This document shows positions 1 to 10,621 of a DNA stretch of 64,000 nucleotides, piece by piece. Numbering within the stretch: position 1 is the first letter of the stretch; the number at the start of each line of letters is the position of its first letter. Under the pieces are notes generated by a model that saw nothing but the letters and a program-made list of their open reading frames with translations, was not told the origin of the DNA and made no database searches. The translations under genes and the position numbers were made by a program. Source of the stretch: Crocosphaera sp. UHCC 0190 (GTDB lineage Bacteria; Cyanobacteriota; Cyanobacteriia; Cyanobacteriales; Microcystaceae); NCBI RefSeq assembly GCF_034932065.1, contig NZ_JAYGHP010000001.1, positions 62,001 to 126,000 of the forward strand, given 5' to 3'.

Positions 1-389
1 TCAAAATTGGTGGGGTTCGCTTCTTTTTGTAAGACTTTGCGTAACCAAGGAGGAGGATTTCCTTTTAAAGTTTTGACTAATTCTCCAAGAATTTCATCAA
101 TTTTATCTTCTTCAGAACGGGCTTTAATCGGGGTGACATTTTTGCGAATTAAACGGGCGGCAGCAGTACCACCGATGGCAGAAACATAGAGTAATGTGCA
201 ACCATTTAGGGCAGCTAATTTAGGCTCTAATTTATCTTCGTTACCATCTTCTTTTAAGTCTCCACCAAACTCTAAAGTATTGACAAAATTAAAGCCATCT
301 GGTGAAACATCATAGAGATCAATTTTGCTGGCCCAACCAAAGTGGGCATTGATATGAACATTGTCACTGGTCGTAAATGCAACTTTCAT
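1..389 (-). CDS. nifX: NifX, nitrogenase cofactor carrier (C-terminus cut by window edge)
   Basis: Reading from an ATG at 389-387, the frame stays open to base 1 and encodes about 129 residues beginning MKVAFTTSDNVHINAHFGWA. This is the NifX/NafY-type fold: an early HFG motif and a later LYVSAIGGTAAARLI segment. NifX binds the FeMo-cofactor precursor (NifB-co/VK-cluster) during cofactor assembly in the cytoplasm. It follows nifN after 60 bases, the usual nifE-nifN-nifX order, so co-transcription is likely. The family is usually about 130-160 residues, so only a short tail is missing beyond the window. The same domain is fused to the C-terminus of NifB at 11215. Confidence 0.93.
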   Translation of the reverse strand, partial: MKVAFTTSDNVHINAHFGWASKIDLYDVSPDGFNFVNTLEFGGDLKEDGNEDKLEPKLAALNGCTLLYVSAIGGTAAARLIRKNVTPIKARSEEDKIDEILGELVKTLKGNPPPWLRKVLQKEANPTNF

Positions 390-449
390 GGTTTTCCTCT
401 CAGATGAATAAAATGAAACAAGGGGAAACTTGTGTGATTTGAACCCGCT

Positions 450-1814
450 TTAATGAAGAGTAGCGGGACTATGTTTGGCTTCTTCTTCCATCAGAATATT
501 GCCTACATCAAATAAAAATTGCATGGTGCCACGATACCCCACTAAACAGCGTTGTCCTAACCCCAATTGATCAAAAATGGGATAACCCATGCGATATAAA
601 GGGGCTTGAAGACGCTTAGAAAGGGCTGTTCCGTGAGAATTCGTAATAATTAAATCCGAACCTGCGGCCAAATCTTCTAAATCTGCTAAGTCACCAATGG
701 TCACATTATCAATCGGTAAACTCTCCAAAATCGGGGATTTTGTGGTGGTAACAGCCGCTTGAATTTTTGCCCCCATTTCCGTTAGTAACCAAGCCGTTTG
801 ATAGAGTAAATCTGGTTCTAACGCTAAGGAAACTTTTTTCCCCCCAAAATAAAAATGGGTGTCCAGAATTACATCCTGTAACTGACGGCGTTGACGTTGT
901 AAATTGGCGGGAATATTAGGAACTAGGGGAAAATGATGATCGCAACGGGAGGTTAAAATTTGGGATAACCGCCATAGGAAAGCATCCACCGCATCTAAAC
1001 CTGCTAAACGGGGGAATACCTCATATTTTGTGCCAAAACGTCCCTCTAAAATTTGGGCAGATTTCCGCATACTTTCCCCGATCGCCAGGGTTAAGCAAGA
1101 CCGATTTAACTGCTTTAATTGAGTAATGGTGGTTCCCCCCGTCGTCACCGTATGAGGGTTGTCTTCTAAATGACCATCAAGGGAACGGGATAAGTCAGGA
1201 ATCATCACAGGGGTTAACCCAAAAGCTTCTACAATAGACTTAAGTTCCTCTACATCCCCAGGAGACAGGTGAGAACTGCACAACACCGTGACTTGGGGTT
1301 TCATGGACACGGTAGGGGGTTCATCACTGGCAAAGGGGCCATAATCTGTGGCCACAATGCTTTCTATAGCGGCAGTATAACCATCTTGCAATGATCCCTT
1401 ATAATCGGGAGTTGAGACGGAAATAATCGGTAAAGAAGCTAATTCTGGGTGCTTTTCCCGTACAATTTTGAGGATACGACCCATATCATCCCCTCTCGTC
1501 TCCGTTAACCCTGTGGTTAACAAGCCGATGACTTGGGGTTTATATTTGTCAACAATGGTTAAAATTGCTTGTTCAACGTGATCTTCTCCCCCTAAAATGG
1601 TGCTAACTTCTGTCATGGCAGTAGTTGACAGGGGGATAGACTCACGGAAATGGCGCACTAACACCACTTTAGCAAAGGCTGTGCAACCTTGCGCCCCATG
1701 AAACAGAGGCATCATTCCTTTTAACCCTAAAAACGCTAAGGCCGCGCCTAAAGGTTGACTCATTTTTAGGGGGTTAACTGATAGGGACTTTTGGGGATTT
1801 AAAACTGTGGTCAT
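450..1814 (-). CDS. nifN: NifN, FeMo-cofactor scaffold beta-like subunit
   Basis: A 454-residue member of the nitrogenase component 1 superfamily (oxidoreductase/nitrogenase, NifD/K/E/N). It starts MTTVLNPQKSLSVNPLKMSQ and carries the scaffold-like HGAQGCTAFAKV segment near residue 40 that parallels the P-cluster region of NifK. With NifE it forms the NifE2N2 tetramer on which the NifB-derived precursor is converted to FeMo-co (family knowledge). It lies 54 bases after nifE and 60 before nifX, all on the minus strand. Length matches cyanobacterial NifN. Nothing looks truncated. Confidence 0.97.
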   Translation of the reverse strand: MTTVLNPQKSLSVNPLKMSQPLGAALAFLGLKGMMPLFHGAQGCTAFAKVVLVRHFRESIPLSTTAMTEVSTILGGEDHVEQAILTIVDKYKPQVIGLLTTGLTETRGDDMGRILKIVREKHPELASLPIISVSTPDYKGSLQDGYTAAIESIVATDYGPFASDEPPTVSMKPQVTVLCSSHLSPGDVEELKSIVEAFGLTPVMIPDLSRSLDGHLEDNPHTVTTGGTTITQLKQLNRSCLTLAIGESMRKSAQILEGRFGTKYEVFPRLAGLDAVDAFLWRLSQILTSRCDHHFPLVPNIPANLQRQRRQLQDVILDTHFYFGGKKVSLALEPDLLYQTAWLLTEMGAKIQAAVTTTKSPILESLPIDNVTIGDLADLEDLAAGSDLIITNSHGTALSKRLQAPLYRMGYPIFDQLGLGQRCLVGYRGTMQFLFDVGNILMEEEAKHSPATLH

Positions 1815-1868
1815 TTCCGTTACTCCTATTTACCTTTTGCATGAATGCCTTTTGCCTTTTGCCTTCCC

Positions 1869-3281
1869 TTACTCTGCTTCCAAATTCAACAAACTTTCAT
1901 GTTCTTGTTGCCAAATTTCCCAAGGGGCCGCCTTCCGAACTTGTCGCCAAATGGGACTATGTACCGCTTCATCTAATTCCCTGGCCATCTCCACCATACC
2001 CACATATCCAGCATAAGGATGATGACGTTCTTGGTTAATATCTAAGAAAGGAATTCTCGCTTTGAGGGCTGTATATTGATTACGTCCCCCTGCTACTAAT
2101 AAGTCTGCTTTGGTTTTTTCAATGACTCTTAGTAATTCTTCGGGACTACCTTTTTCTAGCATAATCCCATCTTCACCCAATAATTGTTTGATACGGGCTT
2201 TATCTTCTTCGGTGCTTTTTTTAGTGCTAGTCGCAACAACTTCCATGCCTAAATCTTGGGCAGCAGAAACAATTGACCAACTCTTAACACCCCCGGTATA
2301 TAACACCATGCGCTTACCTTTTAAGCGTTCACGATAAGGGGCTAAAGCAACATCTAATTTAGCAGTTTCTTCGGCAATAATTTCTTCCACTCGTACCATT
2401 AAGGCCTCATCTCCAAAGAAGGCAGCAATATTACGAAGGCAACGATTCATATCACCAATACCATAAAAAGATTCCTCAATATAAGGAATGTTGTAGCGTT
2501 CTTTCATGGCAGTGGCCATATTAATTAGGGCCTTGGAGCAAATCATCACATTGAGTTTAGCACGATGGGCTGTACAAACTTCCTCATAACGAGCATCTCC
2601 GGTAATTTTTGCTAATACCCGAATCCCCGCTTTTTTAAATAAAGGAAGTACGCCCCACATTTCACCAGCAACGTTATATTCTCCGATTAAATTGATATCA
2701 TAGGCAGTGATGTAAGGCGGTTCTTTTGTGCCAACAACGTGCTGTAATAAAGCTTCTCCTCCTAAACGGTTGCCGAGATTTTTACTGCCCACAAACCCAG
2801 GAGCATGTACAGGAATGACAGGAGTTTCATATTTATTAGTTGCTGCCTTACAAACTGCATCTAAATCATCCCCAATGAGGGCAGTGACACAGGTAGAATA
2901 GACAAAAATAGCAGCAGGATTATATTTTTTAATAATTTCTGCGATCGCCTTATAAAGCTTTTTTTCACCACCGAAAATAACATCATTTTCTGAGAGATCA
3001 GTCGTAAAACCCATTTTATAAACCATGGGGCCACTAGAAAGACTACCCCGACTATTCCAACTATTACCAGAACAGGCGATGGAACCATGAACCAAATGGG
3101 CCGCATCAGTAATAGGAACTAAGGCAATAGAAGCACCATCAAAGGCACACCCCCCTTGAGCAGAGCCAGGTTGAGCCTGTTGTGTACAAGATTTGTTCTT
3201 AGTCTGTCCCTCTTTATTATGATTATGTTCGCACCCTGGTTGCGTTAGCAATTCGTTGATCTTGCCTTTAGTTAATTTCAT
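1869..3281 (-). CDS. nifE: NifE, FeMo-cofactor scaffold alpha-like subunit
   Basis: A 470-residue NifD-like protein. The N-terminal Cys/Gln-rich stretch leads into a GGCAFDGA motif, then HGSIACSGNSW and STCVTALIGDD, equivalents of NifD cluster-ligand segments. The C-terminus matches NifD/E (HHPYAGYVGMVEMARELD). It partners with NifN to mature FeMo-co. The spacer upstream (3282-3393) holds two heptanucleotide repeat tracts and no obvious strong promoter, so it may be read from further up the nifHDK transcript or from its own weak promoter. Confidence 0.97.
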   Translation of the reverse strand: MKLTKGKINELLTQPGCEHNHNKEGQTKNKSCTQQAQPGSAQGGCAFDGASIALVPITDAAHLVHGSIACSGNSWNSRGSLSSGPMVYKMGFTTDLSENDVIFGGEKKLYKAIAEIIKKYNPAAIFVYSTCVTALIGDDLDAVCKAATNKYETPVIPVHAPGFVGSKNLGNRLGGEALLQHVVGTKEPPYITAYDINLIGEYNVAGEMWGVLPLFKKAGIRVLAKITGDARYEEVCTAHRAKLNVMICSKALINMATAMKERYNIPYIEESFYGIGDMNRCLRNIAAFFGDEALMVRVEEIIAEETAKLDVALAPYRERLKGKRMVLYTGGVKSWSIVSAAQDLGMEVVATSTKKSTEEDKARIKQLLGEDGIMLEKGSPEELLRVIEKTKADLLVAGGRNQYTALKARIPFLDINQERHHPYAGYVGMVEMARELDEAVHSPIWRQVRKAAPWEIWQQEHESLLNLEAE

Positions 3282-3320
3282 GACTGAATTCCCAATATTA
3301 CCAGTGACAAAACAATTAAC

Positions 3321-3352
3321 AATTGATAATTGATAATTGATAATTGATAATT
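3321..3352. repeat. Heptanucleotide tandem repeat (AATTGAT)4
   Basis: Four perfect copies of AATTGAT plus a partial AATT in the nifE upstream spacer. This is the STRR type of short tandem heptamer known from cyanobacteria. Confidence 0.9.
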
Positions 3353-3362
3353 AGATGATTGT

Positions 3363-3390
3363 CTGTTGCCTGTTCCCTGTTCCCTGTTCC
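3363..3390. repeat. Heptanucleotide tandem repeat (CTGTTCC)4
   Basis: One CTGTTGC and three perfect CTGTTCC units immediately upstream of the end of the small Mo-nitrogenase-associated gene. It is a second STRR tract in the same spacer with an unrelated heptamer. Two further CTGTTCC units occur at 13114-13127 in the nifB-nifP spacer. Confidence 0.9.
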
Positions 3391-3393
3391 CTT

Positions 3394-3696
3394 CTAACAA
3401 ATATAATGAGTAACATCCTCATTGCAGATATCCGTTAAATAACTCAAAGCTTTCAGTCGTAGCATGACAAATTCATCATACAAAGGATTTAATTTACAAA
3501 GAGCAGGAACGTGAAATAAAGTCCGTCCCATGATGGTTATATCCCGTTCAAACGGACAACAACAAGGAATAACTTGACAGATGAGATGGGCAGCTTTTCG
3601 ACTTGCAACTTCGAGATTATTGATCCAGTTTCTGAGGGGAAATAAGGGATCAATAAAGACTTTTGGTTTCGTTGAATAAGGAGTAGGATGTATCAT
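3394..3696 (-). CDS. Mo-dependent nitrogenase-associated small protein (Mo-nitro_C family)
   Basis: 100 residues, starting MIHPTPYSTKPKVFIDPLFP. The central LICQVIPCCCPFERDI motif and the C-terminal KLNPLYDEFVMLRLKALSYL are typical of the cyanobacterial family named 'Mo-dependent nitrogenase C-terminus'. Such genes commonly sit between nifK and nifE, as here. The biochemical role is not established to my knowledge. The triple Cys before PFERD suggests metal or redox chemistry, which is inference. It is separated from nifK by 195 bases of repeats and from nifE by 112. Confidence 0.85.
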   Translation of the reverse strand: MIHPTPYSTKPKVFIDPLFPLRNWINNLEVASRKAAHLICQVIPCCCPFERDITIMGRTLFHVPALCKLNPLYDEFVMLRLKALSYLTDICNEDVTHYIC

Positions 3697-3760
3697 AACC
3701 TTTCCTCATCTTTTCAAAAATAATGGCAGAGAGTGAGAGTTAAGAGTGAGGGGGTGAAGC

Positions 3761-3818
3761 AGTTAAAAGTAAGAAGTTAAAAGTAAAAAATATTACTTAT
3801 TACTTGTGACTTATTACT
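3761..3818. repeat. Two opposed heptamer tracts that can form a hairpin
   Basis: Four AGTTAAA/AGTAAGA-type heptamers (3761-3788) are followed by four TATTACT/TGTGACT heptamers (3791-3818). The second group is roughly complementary to the first, so the transcript of the nifK downstream spacer could fold into a long imperfect stem. Confidence 0.75.
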
Positions 3819-3891
3819 TGCCGAAGAGGAGGGGAGAGGAGGGGGAGGAATAATCTCCCTGGTCTCCCTTTTCTTCCTTGTCTACCTTTGA

Positions 3892-5427
3892 TTAACGAAC
3901 TAAGTCAAAGGAAATATCGGTCTCCGAAGGGATATTGGTGTTACGGTCAATTTCTTCAAAGAGACTGTTAACAAGCCAATTGAGCAGGTTAATCGCGCCA
4001 TTGTAACCAATGGTAGAATAACGGTGCATGTGATGGCGATCGAAGATAGGATAACCAATGCGGATTAAGGGGATTCCAGTATCACGCCAGAGGTATTTAC
4101 CGTAGGAGTTGCCCACTAAGAAGTCAACAGGCTCGGTGAATAGTAAGGAACGTAAGTGCCATAAGTCTTTACCACCCCAAACAGTGGCTTTTTGACCATA
4201 AGGACTAGCAGCTAAGAAAGCTTCAGCTTCGGCAATAAATTCCTTAGTAGAGTTGTGAACCAAGACATGGACGGGTTCAACACCCATCTCTAACATGAAT
4301 TGTAACATTCCCATGACTAAGTCAGGATCACCGTAGATAGCTGCGGTTTTACCATGTAACCAAGCATGACTATCAGTCATGGCATCAACAGCACGTCCCC
4401 GTTCTAAGATTAATTCAGGAGGAACAGGATTACCAGTGATTTCAGAAAGTTCGGTTAAGAACGCATCTGTGGCTTGAATACCCCAAGGACGATGGGTAGA
4501 AGTGGGTTGCTTCCATTCTTTCTCGATGTATTCCCGTGTTTTTTCGGTGGGATAGGTTTGAAGAGAGATGGTTTTTACTGCATTGATAGCATCAGCACCT
4601 TCTTCTAAGGTTGTACCACCTTGGTACATTTTGAATTCACCATCATTAGGAGAATCCAAATAGAGTTCATTGTCACCTAAGATGGTAGCATTAACGCCCA
4701 TGGCACTAACTAAGTGCTTCAGTTCGCGTAAGTTACCGATATAGGTTTCAAACCCAGGGATGAAGTTAACTTTACCGTTGGTGGTAGCCGCTTTTTTGCC
4801 TTCGGTTAAGTTACCGAGGACAGCCTTCATCATGTTGTCATATCCAGTGATATGTGAACCAACGAAAGAAGGAGTATGAGCAAAGGGAACGGGGAAATCT
4901 TCGGGAACAGAACCCGCAGCTTTCGCGTTACCAATGAAGGAACCTAAGTCATCCCCAATAACTTCTGCCATACAAGTTGTACAAACAGCAATCATTTTGG
5001 GTTTGTAGAGATTGTAAGAGTTCTCTAAACCTTCGATCATGTTTTTCAGTCCACCGAAGACAGCAGCATCTTCAGTCATGGAAGAAGAAACACCACTAAA
5101 GGGTTCTTTGAAGTGACGGGTAAAGTGGGTACGGAAGTAAGCCACACAACCTTGTGATCCATGAACGAAGGGAAGGGTTCCTTCAAATCCAACGGCAGCT
5201 AAGATAGCACCTAAAGGTTGACAAGCTTTAGCAGGGTTGATGGTTAAAGCTTCACGAGCGAAGTTCTTTTCTCGGTAGTCCCAAGTTTTAGTCCACTCAG
5301 CAATTTCAGCTACTTTCTCGTCAGAAGCCATACCTTGCATGGCTTTCTTGTTTTCAAATAACTCTTGGTACTCTGGTTGGTGGAATAACTCAACGTGGTC
5401 TTGAATCTTATCAATGTTCTGAGACAT
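3892..5427 (-). CDS. nifK: NifK, nitrogenase MoFe protein beta subunit
   Basis: 511 residues from the ATG at 5427 (MSQNIDKIQDHVELFHQ). A longer in-frame TTG start at 5454 exists, but GGAG lies 8 bases before the ATG, and 511 residues matches the family. P-cluster ligand cysteines are visible at C69, C94 and C152 (AKACQPLGA, SQGCVAY, TTCMAEVIGDD). With NifD it forms the alpha2-beta2 MoFe protein carrying P-cluster and FeMo-co. It lies 108 bases downstream of nifD in the nifHDK unit. Confidence 0.97.
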   Translation of the reverse strand: MSQNIDKIQDHVELFHQPEYQELFENKKAMQGMASDEKVAEIAEWTKTWDYREKNFAREALTINPAKACQPLGAILAAVGFEGTLPFVHGSQGCVAYFRTHFTRHFKEPFSGVSSSMTEDAAVFGGLKNMIEGLENSYNLYKPKMIAVCTTCMAEVIGDDLGSFIGNAKAAGSVPEDFPVPFAHTPSFVGSHITGYDNMMKAVLGNLTEGKKAATTNGKVNFIPGFETYIGNLRELKHLVSAMGVNATILGDNELYLDSPNDGEFKMYQGGTTLEEGADAINAVKTISLQTYPTEKTREYIEKEWKQPTSTHRPWGIQATDAFLTELSEITGNPVPPELILERGRAVDAMTDSHAWLHGKTAAIYGDPDLVMGMLQFMLEMGVEPVHVLVHNSTKEFIAEAEAFLAASPYGQKATVWGGKDLWHLRSLLFTEPVDFLVGNSYGKYLWRDTGIPLIRIGYPIFDRHHMHRYSTIGYNGAINLLNWLVNSLFEEIDRNTNIPSETDISFDLVR

Positions 5428-5535
5428 TAGTGATACTCCGTTTTCTTCGGTCAAGGATAGTAATGCAATAGGAAAGAAAGATGGGGGAGGGGGGATAGGA
5501 GGAAACTCGTCACCTCGTCCCCTAATTCCCTTGTC

Positions 5536-6966
5536 TTATTTATTCCAAGGAGATTTGATTAATCCCCAAGTAGGATTATTGAGGGCTAAATCCATATCCC
5601 GTGCAAAGATAGCGAATCCGTCATAACCGTGGTAAGGACCAGAGTAATCCCAAGAGTGCATTTGACGGAAAGGTAGTCCCATTTTTTGGAAGACATACTT
5701 CTCTTTAACACCAGAAGCAACTAAGTCAGGCTTCAGTTCTTGAACGAATTTCTCGAACTCATAAGCGGTTACGTCATCATAGATGAGGGTAGCATCGCCT
5801 ACATACTCGGTGGTACGTTTATAATCGTCACCGTGAGCAAATTCATAGCCAGTTCCGACCATTTCCATGCCTAAGTCTGTGAAAGCAGGAACGACGTGAC
5901 GGGGACGTAATCCACCAACCATCATCATGACGGTTTTGCCTTCTAAACGAGGGCGGTATTTAGCTAAGACATCAGCAGTCTGCTTCTCGTACTTAGCAAT
6001 AACTTGCTCTGCTTTTTCTTGGATGGTTTCATCAAAGAGTGCAGCAATGGCGCGTAAAGATTCAGCAATCTTGGTAGGACCAAAGAAGTTGTACTCAAAC
6101 CAGGGAATACCGTACTTTTCTTCCATGTGACGACTGATGTAGTTCATGGAACGGTAACAGTGAATCAGGTTGAGTTTCACTTTAGGAGTTTGCATCATTT
6201 CGTTGATGGTTCCGTCTCCAGACCATTGAGCAACGACGCGCAAACCAATTTCTTCGAGAAGAATACGGCTAGACCAAGCATCTCCACCGATGTTGTAGTC
6301 ACCAATGATGGCTACATCATAAGGAGTGGTTTCGATTTCTGGGGCATCATCACGGCTGAATACGTAGTCACGAACCGCATCATTAGCGATGTGGTGTCCT
6401 AAAGATTGGGAAACGCCACGGAACCCTTCACAACGGACGGGAACAACGGGTTTGCCAGTGATTTTTGCCGCTTTTTTGGCAACACCTTCGATGTCATCTC
6501 CAATTAATCCCACAGGACATTCAGACTGAATAGACAGTCCATTGTTGAGGGGGAATAAGGTTTCGATTTCTTCGGTGATTTTGAGGAGTTTTTTGTCTCC
6601 ACCAAAAACGATGTCTTTTTCTTGGAAATCAGAGGTAAAGTTCATCGTACCAAAGGTATCAATCCCAGTGGTTCCGATATAGTAGTTACGACGACCAGAC
6701 CAAGAGTAGTAACCGCAACCAACAGGCCCGTGGGAGATGTGGATCATGTCCTTAATAGGACCCCAAACAACCCCTTTAGAACCAGCGTAGGCACAACCAC
6801 GAGCGGTCATGACACCAGCGGGGGATTTAACGTTGGATTTTACGCCACAATCATCTTTGCCTTCTTCGTAAACGTTGAGGTGCTTTTTACGTTTCTTGGC
6901 TAACTTCTCAGGGTAAGTATCCAGAACGTCTTGAATTAGCTGCTTTCTGTCTTCTACTTTCGACAT
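5536..6966 (-). CDS. nifD: NifD, nitrogenase MoFe protein alpha subunit
   Basis: 476 residues, full length and uninterrupted. P-cluster cysteines are at C58, C84 and C150. FeMo-co ligands appear as C270 ([10 protein letters not shown]) and H437 ([11 protein letters not shown]). Substrate N2 is reduced at FeMo-co with electrons passed from NifH via the P-cluster. No nifD excision element is present, unlike many heterocyst formers. The 257-base spacer to nifH contains heptamer repeats. The C-terminus ends GLIKSPWNK, the usual form. Confidence 0.98.
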   Translation of the reverse strand: MSKVEDRKQLIQDVLDTYPEKLAKKRKKHLNVYEEGKDDCGVKSNVKSPAGVMTARGCAYAGSKGVVWGPIKDMIHISHGPVGCGYYSWSGRRNYYIGTTGIDTFGTMNFTSDFQEKDIVFGGDKKLLKITEEIETLFPLNNGLSIQSECPVGLIGDDIEGVAKKAAKITGKPVVPVRCEGFRGVSQSLGHHIANDAVRDYVFSRDDAPEIETTPYDVAIIGDYNIGGDAWSSRILLEEIGLRVVAQWSGDGTINEMMQTPKVKLNLIHCYRSMNYISRHMEEKYGIPWFEYNFFGPTKIAESLRAIAALFDETIQEKAEQVIAKYEKQTADVLAKYRPRLEGKTVMMMVGGLRPRHVVPAFTDLGMEMVGTGYEFAHGDDYKRTTEYVGDATLIYDDVTAYEFEKFVQELKPDLVASGVKEKYVFQKMGLPFRQMHSWDYSGPYHGYDGFAIFARDMDLALNNPTWGLIKSPWNK

Positions 6967-7122
6967 AGTGTTCCTCTGTGATAGATTGGCGATTAGGATG
7001 GAACTTCGCCCTCGTCTGATTGACGAGTGGGGAGTGTGGATGAGGATGCAAGTTGCCTTGCGCTCACAGCATAATCACGAAAGGTAAGGGGTAAGGGGGT
7101 TAGTGAAGAACTCTCAAAGGTC

Positions 7123-7174
7123 GAATTAAGAATTAAGAATATTTAGTTCTGACTTCCGACTTCTGACTTCTTTA
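7123..7174. repeat. Heptamer repeats in the nifH-nifD spacer
   Basis: Two GAATTAA plus GAATATT (7123-7143) are followed by TTCTGAC, TTCCGAC, TTCTGAC and a decayed fourth unit (7147-7174). Two copies of GGTAAGG lie just before them at 7083-7096. The TTCTGAC tract is the complement of the repeat at 10578. Confidence 0.85.
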
Positions 7175-7223
7175 ACTCCCCCATTTCCCAATTACATGGG
7201 CTTAATCAGATTAAGACCCTAGA

Positions 7224-8328
<1,105 letters not shown>

Positions 8329-8414
8329 TGGGGGAGAAACGACGCTTATGGTGGCGACCGCTCTCGACTTTTTTTGGTGATTAACATAGGCTTAGTTTGT
8401 TTGTTAGTATGGAT

Positions 8415-9293
8415 TTACACAGCAATTACAGTAATCTCAGGGGAGATGCGATCGCGTAATCTGGCTTCGATCATCATCTTCAAAGTCGCGGTACTACTTG
8501 AACAGGAACCACAAGCTCCTTTTAGTATCACTTTGACTAAATCTCCTTCGACATCGAACAAGTCCACATCTCCGCCATCTTGTGCTAATGCGGGTCTTAC
8601 TTCTTCTAGAACTTGTTGAATTAGATTGATTTTTTGTAGGTTAGTTAAGGGTTTTGGTGCAGATTTGGCTTTAACAACTTCCGTGGCAACCGCAACCGCA
8701 GTGGCTTTTTCTGTCACAATATCAGCGATCAAATCATCGATATCTGCTAAACAAGAACCACAACCGCCACCTGCTTTCACATAATTAGTAACTTGTTCAG
8801 CAGTGGTTAAATCATTCTCTAGAACAATGCGGCGAATTCTCGCATCACTAACCCCAAAGCAACGGCAGATTAAAGCTCCTTCATCATCTTCATGATTATC
8901 TAAAGGAATGCCTCTGTAATTAAAGATAGCAGCTTCTAAGGCTTCTTGTCCCATCACAGAACAGTGCATTTTTTCTTCGGGTAAACCCCCTAAGAATTCA
9001 GCAATTTGTTTATTAGTCAGACTCAAAGCTTCATCTAATGTTTTGCCTACGAGTAACTCAGTTAAAGCTGAGGAAGAAGCGATCGCAGAAGCACAACCAA
9101 AGGTTTGAAACCGAGCATCAAGAATGATTTGTGTGGCTTCATCAATTTTTAGGTGTAATCTGAGAGCATCACCACAAGCAATGCTGCCGACTTCTCCGGT
9201 TGTAATTGCCTGTCCTTCTCCTTTTTCCGTAATCGTACCTTGATTACGCGGATTATAGAAGAATTCCATTACTTTGTCTGTATATTCCCACAT
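8415..9293 (-). CDS. nifU: NifU, Fe-S cluster scaffold for nitrogenase
   Basis: 292 residues with the three-domain NifU layout. The N-terminal IscU-like domain has C40, C67 and C111. The central permanent [2Fe-2S] domain has C143, C145, C178 and C181 (ICRCFGVSD, GGGCGSC). The C-terminal Nfu domain has C261 and C264 (GACGSCSSS). It assembles clusters from sulfur supplied by NifS and donates them to NifH, NifB and others. It lies 53 bases after nifS. Confidence 0.97.
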   Translation of the reverse strand: MWEYTDKVMEFFYNPRNQGTITEKGEGQAITTGEVGSIACGDALRLHLKIDEATQIILDARFQTFGCASAIASSSALTELLVGKTLDEALSLTNKQIAEFLGGLPEEKMHCSVMGQEALEAAIFNYRGIPLDNHEDDEGALICRCFGVSDARIRRIVLENDLTTAEQVTNYVKAGGGCGSCLADIDDLIADIVTEKATAVAVATEVVKAKSAPKPLTNLQKINLIQQVLEEVRPALAQDGGDVDLFDVEGDLVKVILKGACGSCSSSTATLKMMIEARLRDRISPEITVIAV

Positions 9294-9312
9294 GATCAGT
9301 TACCAGATAGTT

Positions 9313-9346
9313 AGTTGACAGTTGATAGTTGATAGTTGATAGTTAA
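9313..9346. repeat. Heptamer repeat (AGTTGAT)n
   Basis: AGTTGAC, three AGTTGAT and AGTTAAC in the nifS-nifU gap. The tract reaches the nifS stop codon. Confidence 0.85.
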
Positions 9347-10549
9347 CTACTTAGCTAACGCTGCTTTTTCTTGCTCCTGTAACCAACTCGCATCATCGCT
9401 GTTGAAAGGAGACATAGCACGGAGACGGGCAATCGTATCAGGTAAGACTTCAATAACGCGATCAATCTCGTCTTGGGTAGTGAAACGGGACAGACTAAAG
9501 CGAATAGAACCGTGAAGGACACTATAAGGCAGTCCCATTGCCCGCAGTACATGAGAGGGTTCCAAGGAACCAGAGGTACAAGCCGAACCAGAAGATGCAC
9601 AGATGCCATACTGGTTCATGGAGAGTAAGATGGCTTCTCCTTCGATGTACTTAAAGCCAATATTCATCGTATTGGGCAATCTTTCGATAGGATTACCATT
9701 AACTACCGTATCAGGAATTAAGGTAAGGATAGTTTGTTCTAAATAATCCCGTAATTGCCGTTCCTGAGCGATATTAGGAAGATGAGCCTGGGCTAATTCA
9801 GCCGCTTTGCCTAATGCAACGATCCCCGCTACATTTTCCGTTCCTGCTCGACGGCCTCTTTCTTGGTGTCCCCCAACCATGGAAGGACGGAAACGGGTTC
9901 CTTTACGCACATATAACGCACCGATGCCTTTGGGAGCATGAATTTTATGACCAGATAAGGTCAGCATATCAATGCTGCTGTTACTCATATCGAGAGGAAT
10001 TTTCCCGACGGCTTGCACTGCATCTACATGAAAGAGTGCGCCGTATTCCTTGGTCATTTGTCCCACTTGTTCAACGGGAAAGACTACACCTGTTTCATTA
10101 TTAGCATACATGATTGAAACAAGGGCAGTGTTTCCAGTTAAAGAAGCTTGTACTTCATCGAGATCAAGTCTTCCTTGACTATCCACTGAAAGATAGGTAA
10201 CGGTATATCCTTGTTTTTCTAAATTTTTACAGAGATTAAGCACCGCAGGGTGTTCAACTTCAGTCGTAATAATATGACGTTTATTAGGTTGGGCTGAAAG
10301 TGCGGCGCGAATGGCGGCATTATCTCCTTCTGTTCCACAACTGGTAAAGATGATTTCGGAAGCTTCTGCCCCTAATAAGGAGGCGACTTGCTCTCTACCT
10401 GTTTTAACCGCTTTTCCGACTTGTCCTCCAAAGCTGTGCATACTGGAGGGGTTTCCATAATAGAGAGTCAGGTAAGGCATCATTGCGCCTAGCACTTCTT
10501 CATCTATTTTGGTGGTGGCATTGTTATCTAAATATATACAATCTCTCAT
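9347..10549 (-). CDS. nifS: NifS, cysteine desulfurase
   Basis: 400 residues from ATG 10549 (MRDCIYLDNNATTK). A GTG directly before it at 10552 is a less likely start. PLP-dependent class V fold: the lysine is in LSGHKIHAPKG (K202) and the catalytic loop cysteine in SSGSACTSGS (C324). It removes sulfur from L-cysteine as a persulfide for NifU. The chain of nifP (O-acetylserine supply) to nifS places cysteine supply and sulfur mobilisation in one gene cluster. Confidence 0.97.
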   Translation of the reverse strand: MRDCIYLDNNATTKIDEEVLGAMMPYLTLYYGNPSSMHSFGGQVGKAVKTGREQVASLLGAEASEIIFTSCGTEGDNAAIRAALSAQPNKRHIITTEVEHPAVLNLCKNLEKQGYTVTYLSVDSQGRLDLDEVQASLTGNTALVSIMYANNETGVVFPVEQVGQMTKEYGALFHVDAVQAVGKIPLDMSNSSIDMLTLSGHKIHAPKGIGALYVRKGTRFRPSMVGGHQERGRRAGTENVAGIVALGKAAELAQAHLPNIAQERQLRDYLEQTILTLIPDTVVNGNPIERLPNTMNIGFKYIEGEAILLSMNQYGICASSGSACTSGSLEPSHVLRAMGLPYSVLHGSIRFSLSRFTTQDEIDRVIEVLPDTIARLRAMSPFNSDDASWLQEQEKAALAK

Positions 10550-10577
10550 CACTTTGTACCAGGAGTTAGGAGCTTCG

Positions 10578-10609
10578 AGTCAGAAGTCAGAAGTCGGAAG
10601 TCAGAAGTT
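10578..10609. repeat. Heptamer repeat (AGTCAGA)n
   Basis: AGTCAGA, AGTCAGA, AGTCGGA, AGTCAGA and AGTT fill the fdxN-nifS gap. The unit is the complement of the TTCTGAC tract at 7147. Confidence 0.88.
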
Positions 10610-10621
10610 AAATTCGACTTA

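Noticed and set aside
5428-5454. TTG start adding nine residues to NifK
   Set aside because: GGAG lies at correct distance before the ATG at 5427, and 511 residues fits the family.
9814-10104. Plus-strand open frame of 96 codons inside nifS
   Set aside because: Antisense shadow of a well-supported gene with no ribosome site. The same applies to the other long antisense frames in nifD, gltS/glsF and NB-ARC.
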